Of a stretch of DNA of 64,000 nucleotides, positions 53,124-64,000 are shown in pieces (position 1 is the first letter of the stretch; each line of letters opens with the position of its first letter). The notes under the pieces were generated by a model. It ran no database searches, was not told where the DNA came from, and worked only from the letters and a program-made list of their open reading frames with translations. The position numbers were made by a program, and so were the translations under genes. The DNA comes from Hymenopellis radicata (Eukaryota; Basidiomycota; Agaricomycetes; Agaricales; Physalacriaceae): NCBI GenBank assembly GCA_015501595.1, contig JADNRX010000001.1, positions 124,001 to 188,000 of the forward strand. The letters are read 5' to 3'.

Positions 53124-55450
53124 ATGATGTGGACTTCAATCTTCCTACTGATTGGGGCATTCATAGTCAAACTCTGGAATCTCTTCCTACATTCAACTCA
53201 GTCTGTGGTCGTCGATCTCGGATATGCTTCATACGAAGGGATATATGACTCAAAGAACACACACTTTCTTGGAATTCATTATGCTGCTCCTCCCATAGGT
53301 AAGAGCATCTGCCCGTGGCGCGGCGCTCACGCGGATCTTACACTCATAGGCGCACTCAGATGGAGGGAGCCCAAAAGCCCTATCGCGATGCAAGGTACTC
53401 AGCGCGCTGTTGCTGCGCCACCTTCTTGTCATCAAGGCGTCCTTGGCTCGGCTTTAAGAAACCCCGTCCTCAAGAGCAGCAATGAAGACTACTGGCAACT
53501 GAGCCCCAACATTGATAACACCGCCACAGAGGATTGTCTTTATCTCAGGTGAGTAATATATCGTGCGTATGACGCTTGTTGAATCGCTTAAATACAGTGT
53601 ATCCACTCCGGGACTACTTCAACAGAGTGCTGAACCTGCTAACTTGTTGCCTGTCGTCGTCTGGATCCATGGTGGCGGGTAAGAGTTAGCCGCCGTGTCC
53701 TGAGTACTGTACAAGTCCTGAATTTGCTAGATATGCGTTTGGAAGCAGCGCCGGTTACAACGGAGAGGATATCATCCGCGCGTCTGGCGATGGCATCGTT
53801 GTTGTCATTGTACAATACAGACTCGGCTTGTTCGGATTCCTTTCCGGACAGAAAGTAAAGGAAGGCGGAGCTCTGAATGCCGGTCTACGTGCGTAATGCT
53901 CTTATTCCGACCTACGGCGCTCTGACGAAAGCGAAAGTCGACCAGCAATTTGCATTGAAATGGGTTCAAAAACATGTAAGTATGCACACGAGCGTCTGAT
54001 GTCTGGATGGCTGAAAGAGGTTTTTAGATCGATAAATTCGGCGGTGATCCTAAGCGTGTCACGATATGGGGGCAGTCTGCAGGTATTATAGCTCGCATGG
54101 CTTGTCGGATGTCCGAAGACCATAACTGAATGCCCTCCAGGCGGTGGATCGGATCCTTCAACATGCCATCGCTAACAATGGGCGGACATCACCGCCACTG
54201 TTTGAAGCCGCTATCGCCAGTTCGACTTATCTGCCTTCACAATATGTATACAACGACTCCGTTCCTGAGGTATGCGACTTCATGGCCTTCTTAGTTTGAG
54301 CAGAATCATATTCATCAACCTTCAGTTCTGGTATCGTCAAGTTGTGGAGCGCACGAAGTGAGTACTCCCTTTTCAGCGCTTTGTAATGTTGACCTGCCCG
54401 CCACAAGTTGTGGCTCTGTTGAGGATACGCTGGACTGTCTAAGAAGGACTGACTCGCGAACCCTGCAGACCGCCAATACTGATATCGGCTCACGGACATT
54501 CTATGGCACTTTGCCCTTTGTTCCAGTTGTTGATGGAGAGTTCATTGCTCAGCGACCGGCTGCAGCTCTCAAAGATGGCAAAGTCAATGGGGTATGCCTG
54601 AAACTATATTGCACTATAGTGCGGTGCTGACGAAGCACAGAAAGCACTGCTAGTTAGCACTGTCAGTGATGAGGGTTCTGCATTCGTCAGCGAACAGATT
54701 ACGAGTCTTTCGGATTATCTTCGAAACTTGTTTCCCAACCTGAGCAAGCATCACATTGCGACCGCCGCAAAACTGTACGCTGGTATGGGCGATGCGTTCA
54801 TCCAAGCTTCGACGGTCATGTCTGAAAGTTGGTCTATTGCTACGTGTCCACGCTCAGCGCTGCGTCGTCGCTAATCCACTTGTGTAGGTATCTTTGTATG
54901 TCCCTCGTACTACTTACTTGACGCGTTTCGTAGTCGATCATACAAGGTAAAGTTGCCTCCAACTATTCCATTCTATTAGCGCCTAATGGTTTCGCTAATC
55001 CAGAGCGAATTTGCCATACCACCTGCGAAACACGGTCAGGACTTGCAGTACATCTTCCCAACGTCAGCTATGTCTTCAGTCACCCCTCTACCTCATTGCC
55101 TGACAATCGCGTTCCAGGACCTTCGGGGCTGGTCCATTCAACAACCTTGATTTCATCAAGGCATTTTCTCGAGCTTTCCCTGCTTTTGCTGTATCGCACG
55201 ATCCCAATGAGACGTTTGAGCCGACGATTACTCCGACATGGAACACTTATGCAGCCTGAGGCCTGAATACCGAGATGCGATTCAACAGAAGTACAGGAAA
55301 CGAGGCCTTGATAGAACGGATCTCGACTTCATCTCAAGTCCTTGATAGATGCGCGTAAGTGATGACACCAAGCATCACAGGTTGGAGACCTTCTAACGCC
55401 TCGTCATTTCAAGGTTTTGGAATAGTGTTGGCGGAGAGACTGGCCAGTGA
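53124..55450 (+). pseudogene. Type-B carboxylesterase/lipase with a frameshift and an in-frame stop
   Basis: A membrane-anchor or signal start (MMWTSIFLLIGAFIVKLWNL) is followed by family landmarks: YEGIYD, GIHYAAPPIGALRWREP, TEDCLYLSV, VVVWIHGGGYAFGS, VQYRLGLFGFLS, ALKWVQKHIDKFGGDPKRV and the nucleophile elbow TIWGQSAG. Later parts read TLPFVPVVDGEFI, VSTVSDEGSAF, YKSEFAIPPAKHGQDLQYIF and AGPFNNLDFIKAF. Two defects interrupt this. At 54149-54153 one extra base separates GGGS from ILQHAIANNGRT, and at 55258-55260 TGA stands in frame between WNTYAA and GLNTEMRFN. The final piece ends RCAFWNSVGGETGQ. Introns are otherwise canonical. It is a young pseudogene, or intact if both defects are sequence errors. 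Confidence 0.75.
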
Positions 55451-55736
55451 AATTGGGAATAGCGATGTGTGGTGTGGAGTTGTTCGAGTATAATGAAAGA
55501 GTTAACAACCAGTCCGTTCGGCTTCCCTCACGTCGGGGCACTAAAACTACATTCATTCCTGCAGTTCTTATGAATTAGTAGAATCCTAAACTAGCGATAC
55601 CCTGACTGGGGCCTTCAGAGTCTCAGTCGGCGTGAATACCAACGATAACCTCCCAAAGAAGCTCATCCTCTCTGCAGCGCGTCTACACCCGCCTCCTCTC
55701 AGCTGACAAGAGCCAGCGACGCAAAGACCTTACACT

Positions 55737-57283
55737 CTACGAGACTGAGACCGGCCGTGGACGATGTATCTCAAGAATATTTCGCGTGTCGAAGCCGTCG
55801 GGATTAGAGATGTCGAGAACCTCATCAAGAGGTCGGTCCGAAGCAATGTCGAGGACATCGCAATCTTCCACCCGAAAGTCGAGGATTGATTGTTCCCTCC
55901 ATATTAACGTGGACACCACGCCAGGCGTATCCACCGGAAGGTAATATACATCTTGGAGATTCAAGATGAGTCGCGACACGATGATGCAGGTGATGACGAG
56001 AGCAGCCCCTTGGGGTATCTGCATCCAAGGCACCTGCAAAGGCTGTTAATAAAAGGAAGTGACACGGTTGAGAAACTCGCGTAGATGTAACCCGAATTGT
56101 AATGCGCTATGTAAAATGCGGTGGCGGCATTAGCCACGTAGACGATTTCGGCACTGCGGACGTCAAAAGGTAGTGACAAAATAGAAAGATTGGAGGCGTA
56201 CACCATGAAATAAAATACGCTGTCTCGAATGAGAACGTTGATCACCATCCTGCCATCCCAGAGGCACTTCTGTCTTAAATGATAGACGCTGGCACCGAGC
56301 GCCAGACAAAACAAAACCGTTTCGAACACCAGGGGAGGAATGTAGAACATCCAGAAGTAGCGGGGAACTCCTGTAGGTATGCATATTGATAGGTGTTCTC
56401 GTTTAGGGAGGACTATAATGGGAATGTCATGAGCACCATGGTTGCATAGTAGGCGAGTTCCGTACCGAGTACAAAGCGGGCGCATATGACCAAAACCACC
56501 AACATCACCACACATTCCACCCCGAGAAGGGTGAAGATGACGAGCCTAGTGATTCGAGATCCCCCCATCATAGCCAACACTCGCAGACTTAGTACAGCGC
56601 CTGCGACTGTGAACAAGATAGCGTTTGAGACGCCAACAAGTCGAAAGAACACATAACCTGTAGATCATCAGATGAATGAGTTTTGAAGTAGAAGTGCGCT
56701 CTGGTCGCTCACATCTACGTTCATCGTTGCGAAAGTAAGTGTGAGTCAATTAACATATCGCGTTAAAGCTTACGTCTGTATGAACAGCAGTGAGTAGGTT
56801 GACCTTGTACGTTGAGTGATACTCACATGATCTGACTGGCCGGGCAGCACCCATACTACGGAGAGTCAGGACTCGGTTCAAGCCTTGTTGGAGAAGACGT
56901 ACATATACATTCGGAACTAGGGATGACGGTAAGGTTAAAACGTCAAAGAATGGTAAAAGAGGAGCTCACAACGCGACGAGAAGTCCAATATAACGGTTCT
57001 GACGAGTAATGATGAGATACACGATACATGATGCCGATGCCAAGCGCTCTCACCAGCAGGAAAAAGGCCTTCGAACAGGACCAATTTTTCTTCTACAGAC
57101 GAGATTGAGAGGCGCCCGATGCTCTGAGAAGAGCGCGCGCACCCAGATGAATTCGACCTACGCCATTGTTCAGATGTTATCCTGAAGAATGCCAAAACGA
57201 CTTGCCTCTTGATCCAATGTTATGACTATGTGATGGGTCAGGACAAGACGGCTAAGAAGTGCCATAAGACGTACGATGATCAT
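55737..57283 (-). CDS. Seven-helix membrane protein, DUF6533-like
   Basis: Many small exons, typical of this agaricomycete family. The start is ATG 57283 or 57265 (MALLSRLVLTHHIVITLDQE). The pattern DQEVEFIW, then KKNWSCSKAFFLLNRYIGLL, fits the DUF6533 N-terminal signature. Further helices include VGVSNAILFTVAGAVLSLRV, LVIFTLLGVECVVMLVVLVI, PPLVFETVLFCLALGASVYH, LIRDSVFYFMVYASNLSIL and IPQGAALVITCIIVSRLI. A polar tail ends HRPRPVSVS. The exon at 57142-57156 is only 15 nt (VEFIW), and the intron at 57157-57205 has a GC donor (GAG|GCAAGT). Exon borders between 56,650 and 56,960 are unresolved. Function is unknown. Confidence 0.72.
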
Positions 57284-58078
57284 AAAGCATCAAGACCGAA
57301 CACGCCACTAAATAATGATGTGAGCTGATGGACGGACTTGGCGACAACGTACACTGGAAGGTCTGGACGACGCGTATTCCAGCGACCGTTTGCGCCAGCT
57401 CACTGGACATAGTGATGAAGGGCAAAAGGGCATTGATTGAACCTGACAGGACGTTCTATTTGAAGCCTTCGATGTCTCAGGTAGTGGCGCCTCCTATGGG
57501 CGGGTACATGTAGTATAGGAGACTGGCATGCCGTCCTCTGGAAAAACGATACAACTGCTGTCGGGGATTAACAGCAAGCCCGAACCAGAGGAGACATCCT
57601 TGGCGTAGAAGCCACCATAGACAAGCCTTTTATTTTAAGGATGATTATCTCTACAGCAATTTTAGCGACATACACGGTCGAAGCGCATAATACTCGCACA
57701 GCGATGCCTCGAGAAGGCAGAGCACAGCAAAATCGACATATCAACGGGAGAAGGCGCGGTTTCTGAAAGGGCCACTGCATTGTTTGCGACAAGTTGTGTC
57801 CGTTTGCTTGCGCATAATTTGCGTGCTGCGTGTACTGTTGAACCCAGTGGCTGATGAGCAACTCTTCCACAACACAACCGCGACCATCTTTCCTCAAAAT
57901 GCGGGCCCACCATCTCGGACGACGAGCTCGACGCTGGGCTCACTGTTGCCCATTAGCTCCAGCCAATAGAGAAAGGGCCCGTGCGCAAATTCCCACGCTG
58001 ACATAATGGCCCACTCGTGCTTGCCCTCCCCCGCTCGACCTGCTCACCATCATCATCATCATCGACTTGAACGACAAT
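57284..58078. other. Divergent intergenic stretch
   Basis: 795 bp between the DUF6533-like gene and the first fork-head gene. A CAT-repeat tract (CATCATCATCATCATC, 58048-58063) sits just before the fork-head start codon. Short open frames at 57328-57513 and 57662-57943 resemble nothing. Confidence 0.45.
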
Positions 58079-59216
58079 ATGGCGCAACAAGGAATGCCCC
58101 CACATATGATGCCAGATGGCGTCGAGGACGACCTCAACAACCCTTATTTCGGTGTCTCTGACAACGATCTGACTGGCGGGCTCCCCATCAATCTCGACTC
58201 ATTGCGGGACGGCCCACCGGGAACAAAGCCATTCTACCCATACTCGACACTCATTCGGTGCGTATCTGCTCTTATAAACCTGGCTGCCTACTAAAAGAGA
58301 AGCACAGCTATGCCATCAAGGGCTCCCCCAACCAAAAGCTCCTGCTCGAAGACATTTATTATGCCATTGAATCAAGAGTCCGTGGTCCACGCTTTTTATC
58401 AATTTACTTTTGTAACCATTGTCTCCTAGTTTCCCTACTTCAGAACGGCACCTGCTGGCTGGAAGGTGGGTCGCCCATTGTATTCCCCAACAGCGCTAAC
58501 AGGTCGTTTCCAGAACTCTGTCCGTCACAACCTATCCCTCAACCCATGCTTTGAGAAGCTGCCTCGCCCACTCACCGACCGAGGCAAAGGATCATACTGG
58601 GTTGTCAACGATAGCGTCGACCCTCGAACGGGCGTGCACCGTATACGCAAGAAAAAGACGGGCAAGTCAAAGCAGGGTGGCAAGAAAGTGACTGGAGACG
58701 ATGAGGACTACTCGGGAGGATACGATGAACCGCAACAATACAACGATGCTATGCAACCGCCACCCGAGAGCGCAAACGATAATCGCCCTCCTCCTCCGCC
58801 ACCCTTTCCTCCGTATCCTGCCTCGTGAGTATCACACAAACATTGCCTTTTCTTTCCAATACTCAATCTTTCTTAGCTTTGACCCAAATCTCGCTATGAT
58901 GGCTGGCATGCGTTTCCCAGTTCCGCTAATGCCCGAGGAAGTGGAAATCGACGAGAACGGGAATGTGAACTGGCACCAGGCCTGGCTGAAGGAGATTGGT
59001 CATTTGCAGCAGGTCACCGCCGAGCAGGAGAAAGCAGGTGCCGATCAGGAATGGTATAAGATGATGCTCGTGCGCGTAAGGACCGCGCTGATGCCAATGC
59101 CGCCGCCTATGTTGGGACCGGATGGTGCGATGCTACCAGTTCCACCACATATGATGCCTCCTCCTGTACACGATGAGCAAGGGCAGATGCAGGGCGTTGA
59201 CCCCCAACAAGGTTGA
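58079..59216 (+). CDS. Fork-head transcription factor, copy 1
   Basis: DNA-binding regulator. Starts [20 protein letters not shown]. The fork-head domain is [20 protein letters not shown], then [17 protein letters not shown], then the recognition helix [16 protein letters not shown], and the wing [20 protein letters not shown] basic [13 protein letters not shown] nuclear signal follows, then Pro-rich linker [12 protein letters not shown]. The C-terminal block is [20 protein letters not shown], then [34 protein letters not shown]. Exon borders fall at 58259, 58309, about 58377 and 58432, 58468 and 58513, and in the [12 protein letters not shown] linker near 58824-58876. One exon (36 nt) encodes [12 protein letters not shown]. 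The neighbour at 59669 is a tandem paralogue with identical intron positions. Confidence 0.9.
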
Positions 59217-59668
59217 CTGTAGAGCATCCTTTTTATTTTCTACTGCTATTTGCTTTCGATGTTCTGGATTACTAGTTAAGTTAAAGCCATGTACACGTAG
59301 GGAGGTACTGCAGGTGCTAGCAACAATACTTACTAGCCTGCCTACCTTCAATGTTGTCGTCAGTATTATGAATCCGTTTATTTGTTTGCCTAGCTGGCCT
59401 GCTTGAGATTTGCTCAACATGGTCATAACACAGGCTCACCGTGCCACTTGCTCCATGTCCGCCCGTTTCCTCGCCATCGCCGCCCTTCTACCCATCCGAT
59501 GCCTCCAATACCGAACAGGGTCCGTGCGGCGGGCGTCCGAGAATTCCCACGGTCTCACATAAGCATCGACCAGACCTCTACCCTAAGCCCTTCAACCTCC
59601 GTGAACATCCTCGAGTTCTTTTGAACGCGTCCTATCTCTTTCTTGTGGTTACAGCCGTTTGAACGGAT
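59217..59668. other. Interval between the fork-head paralogues
   Basis: 452 bp with the 3' UTR of copy 1 and promoter of copy 2. No gene seen. Confidence 0.5.
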
Positions 59669-60906
59669 ATGGAGCAAGCTGGAATGTTGGGCGACTTGGG
59701 CGACATGGGTGAGGGGGACATGGGGTACTACAACCCTCAGGAAACCGACCATGCTGGCGGGCTGCCTATCAACCTTGATTCCCTGAGAGACGGTCCACCC
59801 GGCTCGAAACCATTCTATCCGTACTCTACGCTCATTCGGTGAGTGGGACTCAGTGCTTTATGTGTACGCAGAACCAACCTGCGGGCAGATATGCGATCAA
59901 GGGGTCCCCGAACCAAAGGCTGTTACTGGAGGACATTTACTATGCTATAGAATCCAGAGTATGCTTTTGATCTACGCGTACCACGAAAGTACTAATTTCT
60001 GGCAGTTTCCCTACTTCAAATCCGCGCCTAGTGGATGGAAAGTACGTGCCTTTTTTATCCTTTGTTTTCCATTTCGTTCTTGTTGCAACGGCACGTCGAA
60101 TCCGTGAAAGTAGATTAAAATGATCGGCGTCGGTCAAGCAGAGCATGACCGCGACGCGCTCTGTTGTTATTTGACTGTTACTGTTTGTTGTCGAGCACGC
60201 TATTGTCCCAAATATTGTACCCTCACAAGTGCTGATTGATCCCTTCCATACAGAACTCTGTCCGGCATAACCTTTCGCTAAACCCATGTTTCGAGAAGGT
60301 CCCTCGCCCGCTCACTGACCGCGGCAAGGGCTCATACTGGGTTGTGAACGAGAACGTCGATCCACGGACAGGTGTGCACAGGATACGAAAGAAGAAGTCG
60401 ACCAAGGGATCCAAGAACGCGGCTCGCAATGATTCGGAAGAGCCAGAAGTCGACTACACTCCCCCAGAATCCTATGAAGACCAGTATATGCCAGATCACG
60501 GCGCTGAGGATCACACTCAGCCACCCGCTTTTCCTTTCCCTCCGCCGTACGTTCCTTTTGAGGCTAATCTACATTCACTAACGTATCATTCAGCTTTGAT
60601 CCCAATTTCCCAATGATGCCACCGGGCCTGCGGTTTCCTTTACCTGGCGTGCCTATCCTACCCGAAGAAGGCATGGAAGTCGACGAGCATGGTAACATAA
60701 ATTGGCATAACGCATGGGTGAAGGAAATTGGACATTTGCAGCAAGTTACAGCCGACCAGGAGAAGGCGGGTGCTGACCAGGAATGGTACAGGATGATTTT
60801 GTTTCGAGTGAGGACGGCTCTTTGTCCGCCTCCCATGCTGGGACCCGATGGCGCGATGCTGCCGGTGCCGCCACATATGATGCCTCAACAACCTGCAGAA
60901 CAGTAA
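59669..60906 (+). CDS. Fork-head transcription factor, copy 2
   Basis: Paralogue of the gene at 58079, in the same orientation. The N-terminus is its own ([20 protein letters not shown]), but from [16 protein letters not shown] onward the two align almost residue for residue. Shared parts include [52 protein letters not shown] and the C-terminal [20 protein letters not shown]. The recognition helix is identical in both, so they should bind the same core site. The third intron is long here (about 60042-60253), against 45-60 nt in copy 1, which could hold regulatory sequence. The linker between the fork-head and the C-terminal block differs most. Confidence 0.9.
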
Positions 60907-61229
60907 CACTACTACTTAGCTTAGTTGGTTTATCCTTTTCGTTTTCGTACTCTCTTCATTGTGTTGTATAATTAGTTCCGTGTCAATGGGTAGATGTGGT
61001 TCACGCGTACGGCCGAGACTGTTCTCGACCATCTTCAACATATTTTTTTGTCGAACTACGCGCTAATTATTACCTTGGGGTTTCGGTCCGGCTCCGTGTG
61101 GCCATGAGTCAGCGAGCGAATGAGAAATCCAGCAACTGCCAACTGGTCAGCAAAAATCCAAAAAATCTCGGCCGATCACCTATATTTGGTGGTGTAACGG
61201 ATGCTGCTGCTTTCTCACTTTCTTCCACG
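60907..61229. other. Interval between fork-head copy 2 and DRE2
   Basis: 323 bp of 3' UTR and promoter. No gene seen. Confidence 0.5.
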
Positions 61230-62248
61230 ATGTCGCCCACTGCTATCTACTCATCGCCGACGTCGTCTGCGACAGTGGGCGCCACCCCGATGAAGGGGCC
61301 TGCATTGGCAATCGGGTCTCCGGCGACAGCCCAGGATGGCCAATATCAGGCTCTTGTGACTGACCTGGAGGCATCGCGATACGTTGAAAAGCAAATGCTG
61401 GACAGAATCGTCGACCAAGGTGATTAGTGCAGCTGGTATGCACCCCGCACTATCTGACTGTCTCGCAGCGACCGTGCTCTCGCCGTCGAGCTACTCCTCG
61501 ATTCATGTCGCGCTCTCTCCAGCCGACTACGATGCACTCATTCCCAGACTTTCGTTCCTGCTCTCACAGTTCCTCTCTGCTCTCACGCCGCTTGGGACTT
61601 TGCATCTTCAAAACACCACGTCGCATTCGCCTATCGCATCGGAGCTAACGCTCTCAGGCTTTACCGTGCTCTCTGCTCCTTCATCCCCTACCATTATGGC
61701 CCAAAAGCCCTCACACGCTCCGTCTGTGTCCAAGCCCGTCATGCTACCTCTACGTAAAAAGACAGGCTCGGCAGCGAAGAAGGCGCTCTGGACTCTCAAC
61801 ACACCGGGTACACCACCCATTGACGCCGAGGCTTTACTCACAGAGTCTGACCGCGCCCGCCCATGCGAGCCTATCACCAACATTTCCAACGCCCCACGGC
61901 GGAAGAAGGCCTGCAAGAACTGTACTTGTGGTCTTGCCGAGCTTGAGGCGGAGGAGCTCAAGCAGAGCAAGGTGGTCTTGCTCGATGGGTCAGAGAATGG
62001 TGCTGCGCGAGAAGTCTCGCAGGACGAGCGTGCGAGACTCATAAAGAACGCTCCCAAGGCGACCAGCAGCTGCGGTAACTGCTATCTGGGAGATGCTTTC
62101 CGATGTGCTAGCTGTCCATATCTGGGTAAGTGGCCTTTGACTCGTTATCCCGGGCGGTTCTAATGGCACATGCCTTCCTTTTGCAGGTCTACCCGCTTTC
62201 AAGCCTGGAGAGAAGGTTGAGATTGATTTCGGGATGGATGATATCTAA
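61230..62248 (+). CDS. DRE2: Cytosolic Fe-S cluster assembly factor Dre2 (anamorsin)
   Basis: Dre2 passes electrons from Tah18 to early cytosolic Fe-S cluster assembly. Three exons (61230-61419, 61469-62125, 62187-62248) give 302 residues. The N-terminal methyltransferase-like fold is represented by [20 protein letters not shown] and [21 protein letters not shown] linker with low-complexity Pro/Ser follows. The C-terminal Fe-S domain carries the [2Fe-2S] set [13 protein letters not shown] and the twin CX2C set [19 protein letters not shown]. The chain ends [14 protein letters not shown] then GMDDI. All expected cysteines in these two motifs are present except the first of the M1 set, which must lie upstream (a candidate is the Cys in RARPCEP). 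The frame is clean. Confidence 0.92.
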
Positions 62249-62469
62249 TGCGAGGCTTGAAGATATACGATAGGGAAGATGATGTACATTTGTTGTAAAA
62301 TGATTTTCTACCGCATTGCGACCTGTATGAGACGTCTGTAATACTTGCTTTCGGCCTCAAAATATTATTATGCTGCAAGCTCGAGAATCGGGTCGGTCGG
62401 ACTTATTAGCCGAACCGCTTTGCTTCGCCCATCACCTGCGCAGAACACGTCGCGCAGACGTTAACGGCC

Positions 62470-63264
62470 ATGACCACTCGACGGCTTTTTTCAGGTGTCT
62501 TCGGCGTGTTATGGCTGCTTCCAGTACCTGCCCTTGCCTTTCGTTGTTATCCTGTCACAAAGATATTCGGACGCAGCATGCAGGCCAGTTCGTCCATTGA
62601 CTCACCAGCAAAGAAACTCTTCCCAACTTGCTGCGTTCACAGCCAACCTTGAACCCAGACACCTCGATGCTGCGCCAGGATTTTGGATTATTTGATCGCA
62701 TTTCTGTCAAGGCCAGTGCCGACTTCCAGCGCGGTGATATCGTTCTTGTGACGTGCGTGTTGTGTGGCTTAAACGGGGCCGCCTGGACTGATATAGGTTG
62801 TCCAGCTCCCCAGTCAATGCCAGGCGAACCCTTATCAAGAGAGTCATTGCAAAGGAAGGCGACCTCGTGACAACGCTACCTCCATACCCAGAACCTCAAG
62901 TTCGCGTTCCACTTGGCCACGTCTGGATAGAAGGTGCTCAGCCTGATAACTAACCAGCAGATCATTGTGACACGCATCCCATAGGAGATGATCCAGCTCA
63001 CAGCGATGACAGTCGTTCCTATGGCCCGGTGCGCATTCTGCGGTCCTTGCCCTTCCCTAGCATTCATTCATTGTCTAGATACCAGCTGGTCTAGTTCAGG
63101 CAAAGCTACTATGGCTGGTATGGCCTCTGGATCGGTTCGGTCCTGTCAAGACCCCGACTCAGGACGAGCTGGGACGTCTCTTGCGAGATGGTCCCTCATA
63201 TCGAGAGGCTGTAGCGGCTATTCATCGAGAAGGCAAGCGTAAATCTAGAGTGATCCCGGCCTAG
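62470..63264 (+). CDS. IMP2: Mitochondrial inner membrane protease subunit 2 (Imp2)
   Basis: A type I signal peptidase of the inner membrane that trims intermembrane-space proteins. Five exons (62470-62583, 62643-62752, 62806-62933, 62985-63028, 63079-63264) give 193 residues. A hydrophobic anchor (SGVFGVLWLLPVPALAF) precedes the catalytic serine motif GRSMQPTLNPD. The catalytic l ysine lies in RRTLIKRVIAKEGD. Box E-like VPLGHVWIEGDDPAHSDDSR and SYGPIPAGLVQAKLLWLVWP follow, with a C-terminal tail of about 45 residues longer than in yeast. The first intron uses a GC donor (CAG|GCCAGT): the GT alternative 6 nt further breaks the frame. The intron splits the SMQ/PTLN motif. Confidence 0.9.
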
Positions 63265-64000
63265 GCCCTGCATGTGTGAGTCTGTTTGTCTCCTCACCTC
63301 CGTATGATGAACACAACATGTTTCGTAAACTGCCTTGAACTATGGAAGGCTGTGATCTATCACTTCGCTTCTAAATGTGCACCGTTATCTTCTCTCTGAT
63401 TCAAATGCTGTCCTTCCATCTTGCCATTGAACGTCAATTGATAAATGTATGATCATCTAGAAGCGTTGAATTCTCTTGGTGTTCCGAATCAGCGAGAGTG
63501 GCACGAGATGAGGTGGGTTATCATCTTCTCGCCGCGCTATATCTTACTAGTTTTGGCGCCTACTGACTACTTGTGATATAGTTCACCACGTTGAATTGTC
63601 CCCTTGAGGCGCTGCATCCATTCTCGTCCATGTGTTCGTATGGCCGCTTTGCATGTTCAGGACCAGATCAATGAGCTCTTGCTTCTCCGTCTTCCGTGTC
63701 TCCGGCGGGCCCAAATCTATGGCATCTTGTTCATATCAGTGGTAAGTGTTGGTCGCGACCGACACTGCACGCGTGTTACTTGATAATGATTATTCGTTCC
63801 TATTGTTTCTTCTACTACATCTGTCAGTATGTCCATTTGAATTCCTGTATCTGTATATGGTAGGTCTCACCATCTTGAGGAAAGTTGATCTGATAGTTCT
63901 TCTCGAGTTAGGTCTTATGCCGTTCCTAACATTATGCCTAACAACGCTGCATATGCGGTCAATAGCTGTTACTACTACACTTCCGGCAGCGAAGAGGTCT
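63265..64000. other. Right-edge stretch
   Basis: 736 bp after IMP2 with no protein-like frame. Parts of 63,500-64,000 are rich in T/C and could be the promoter or small exons of a gene beyond the edge. Confidence 0.35.

Noticed and set aside
54357..54375. A 19-nt intron in the carboxylesterase (GTGAGT...TTTTCAG)
   Set aside because: Too short to splice and it gives a stop; a 50-nt intron ending at ACAAG joins VERTN to CGSVEDTLDCL in frame.
1..64000. tRNA, rRNA or CRISPR arrays
   Set aside because: I looked for T-arm GGTTCGA-type signals with paired stems and for regularly spaced repeats and found none that hold up; CRISPR is not expected in a fungal nucleus.

Overview
This window is nuclear DNA from a filamentous basidiomycete, most likely an agaricomycete. 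The evidence is dense genes with many short introns (about 45-60 bp), a TTAGGG-type telomere-like motif, and families typical of mushroom-forming fungi: a DUF6535 membrane protein, a DUF6533-like seven-helix protein, an S28 serine peptidase, small secreted cysteine-rich proteins, and paired fork-head regulators. I placed exon borders by eye, from splice signals, open frame and family resemblance.

Layout. 0.4-13.3 kb is housekeeping: a Tpt1-like protein (+), Emp24/p24 (-) and RanBP1/Yrb1 (+) sharing a 173 bp divergent promoter, mitochondrial ClpX (-), cactin (+), a cyclin-box-like protein (+) and ubiquitin-activating enzyme Uba1 (+). 13.5-17.3 kb holds a DUF6535 membrane protein (+) facing a secreted S28 peptidase (-). 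17.8-23.6 kb is the largest subunit of RNA polymerase I (+), followed by a KEN-box protein (+). 24.8-26.5 kb is gene-poor. 26.5-30.4 kb is a tandem segmental duplication carrying two copies of a small secreted protein gene. It also carries a truncated 5' copy of the next gene and two short transposon-like insertions, recognisable because the sister copy keeps the empty site. 30.3-32.8 kb is that next gene, a Gly/Trp-rich protein. 33.2-36.5 kb has an APH-like kinase-fold protein (+), an Rrn11-like Pol I initiation factor (-) and a Laa2-like adaptor protein (+). 36.5-38.4 kb is gene-poor with a degenerate direct repeat. 38.4-48.3 kb has an HLH-like protein (+), biotin-protein ligase (-), a Clg1-like cyclin (-) and a Hos2/HDAC3-type deacetylase (-). 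48.7-64 kb has Far11/STRIP (+), a damaged carboxylesterase (+), a DUF6533-like membrane protein (-), two tandem fork-head factors (+), Dre2 (+) and mitochondrial Imp2 (+).

How the genes relate. No multi-gene pathway cluster is evident. Functional themes that recur are RNA polymerase I (Rpa190, Rrn11), mitochondrial proteostasis and biogenesis (ClpX, Imp2, Dre2) and cell-cycle or signalling scaffolds (cyclins, Far11, KEN-box protein). The most distinctive signals are structural. Several conserved protein motifs are encoded by micro-exons of 7-21 nt. GC-AG introns recur in six different gene families. Two insertions can be dated relative to a local duplication. Three genes carry single-base frame disruptions in otherwise conserved sequence, which are either assembly errors or recent decay.
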